Origin: Chloroflexota bacterium | GTDB taxonomy: Bacteria; Chloroflexota; Ktedonobacteria; Ktedonobacterales; Ktedonobacteraceae | DNA: 7,226 bases | Assembly (NCBI GenBank): GCA_005881295.1 | Contig: VBHS01000223.1 | Coordinates: forward strand, 1-7,226 | Direction of reading: 5' to 3' | The notes under the pieces: model-generated | Told to the model about the DNA's origin: nothing | Database searches by the model: none | What the model saw: only the letters and a program-made list of their open reading frames with translations | In this document: piece after piece, positions 6,808 through 7,226 of the stretch | Layout: each line of letters opens with the position of its first letter | How positions within the stretch are numbered: position 1 is the first letter of the stretch | Translations under genes and position numbers: made by a program

Positions 6808-7226
6808 TCACCTCACGACGAAATAGAGCCGGATCGCCAGCTTATCATTCCAATACAGCTCTACCATGCCCTCGGCTGGTAGCGTATATTTCTGGGTAGT
6901 ATAACCCGTAATCGCGTTTGTCGCGACCTGTATTGGCGTGGGAGACTGGTAGAAAGAACCATTGGTATACCATTTGATGCTCATCACACCAGGTGACTTA
7001 GGGCGTTGCACACTATAGGTCAGGTAGATGGTCTGGTTTACCTGGAAGACGTTGGCTGGCTGAGTTGACGCGTGAGAGACGGGGTCGATACGCGAGTTGG
7101 TTGTGGCCGAATTGATGATGCTATATGCCGGCCCAAAGTCAGGATTTGCTTTAGGGTCTACCAGTGCAGGTGTTGCTGCCGGTTTTGCACTAGGCGGGGG
7201 CTCAAAGCCATAGAGCTGTTTGATAG
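6808..7226 (-). CDS. C-terminal part of a probable exported beta-sandwich protein (5' end outside the window)
   Basis: The minus-strand frame is open from the window edge to a TGA at 6808-6810, giving 138 visible codons. The internal GTG at 7009-7011 is not taken as the start because the frame continues upstream without a stop. Seen: a Pro/Ala-rich stretch (PPPSAKPAATPA), a Ser/Thr/Asn-rich linker, then a compact domain of alternating hydrophobic strands with YLTY, IKWYTNG, YTLPAEGMVELYWN and a final RLYFVVR. The composition and the aromatic strand pattern suggest a beta sandwich outside the membrane, attached through a flexible linker. The family is not recognised, and an anchor or signal would lie in the missing N-terminal part. 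The gene converges on the ferredoxin-like gene, with the hairpin between them. Confidence 0.72.
   Translation of the reverse strand, partial: IKQLYGFEPPPSAKPAATPALVDPKANPDFGPAYSIINSATTNSRIDPVSHASTQPANVFQVNQTIYLTYSVQRPKSPGVMSIKWYTNGSFYQSPTPIQVATNAITGYTTQKYTLPAEGMVELYWNDKLAIRLYFVVR

Noticed and set aside
1..7226. CRISPR arrays, tRNA or rRNA genes, transposase genes, phage genes
   Set aside because: No regularly spaced direct repeats, cloverleaf, rRNA signature or recognisable transposase or phage protein was seen on either strand.

Overview
The window looks like a chromosomal stretch of a Ktedonobacteria-like member of the Chloroflexota. This is inferred from the moderate GC content, the large single-pass proteins that join an N-terminal zinc ribbon to exported BACON/Ig-like repeats, and a REP-like palindrome built on GGGGCGACCCTTGCG. 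No marker gene proves the lineage.

Layout: positions 1-180 are a leader without a convincing gene. At 181-3615 (+) lies a 1144-residue protein, and after a 136-base gap comes a second 839-residue protein at 3752-6271 (+). The two are paralogues in architecture. Each has a short zinc ribbon at the very N terminus with identical cysteine spacing (C-x2-C-x10-C-x2-C), a disordered charged linker, one transmembrane helix, a membrane-proximal beta domain, and then five or six tandem repeats of about 100 residues of BACON/Ig-like type. The first adds a C-terminal carboxypeptidase-regulatory-like beta domain. The predicted topology puts the zinc ribbon and linker in the cytoplasm and the repeat stalk outside.

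Just after the second gene is a perfect 30-bp inverted repeat (6286-6315 / 6344-6373). Each arm is itself a small palindrome, so this is a REP-doublet or MITE-like element. Sixteen bases later a short (+) gene (6389-6718) encodes a 2Fe-2S ferredoxin-like protein whose third cluster cysteine is replaced by aspartate and which has no ATG start. A hairpin at 6744-6778 separates it from a convergent (-) gene, of which only the C-terminal 138 codons are present (6808-7226); this looks like a proline-linked exported beta-sandwich domain.

How they work together: the two large proteins probably form a related pair of surface stalks anchored by a cytoplasmic zinc-ribbon module, possibly transmitting or receiving a signal across the membrane. 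Their ligand is unknown. The ferredoxin and the convergent gene show no evident functional tie to them. The most notable points are the duplicated inside-out architecture, the paired cysteines of the first stalk, the Cys-to-Asp ferredoxin and the nested palindrome.
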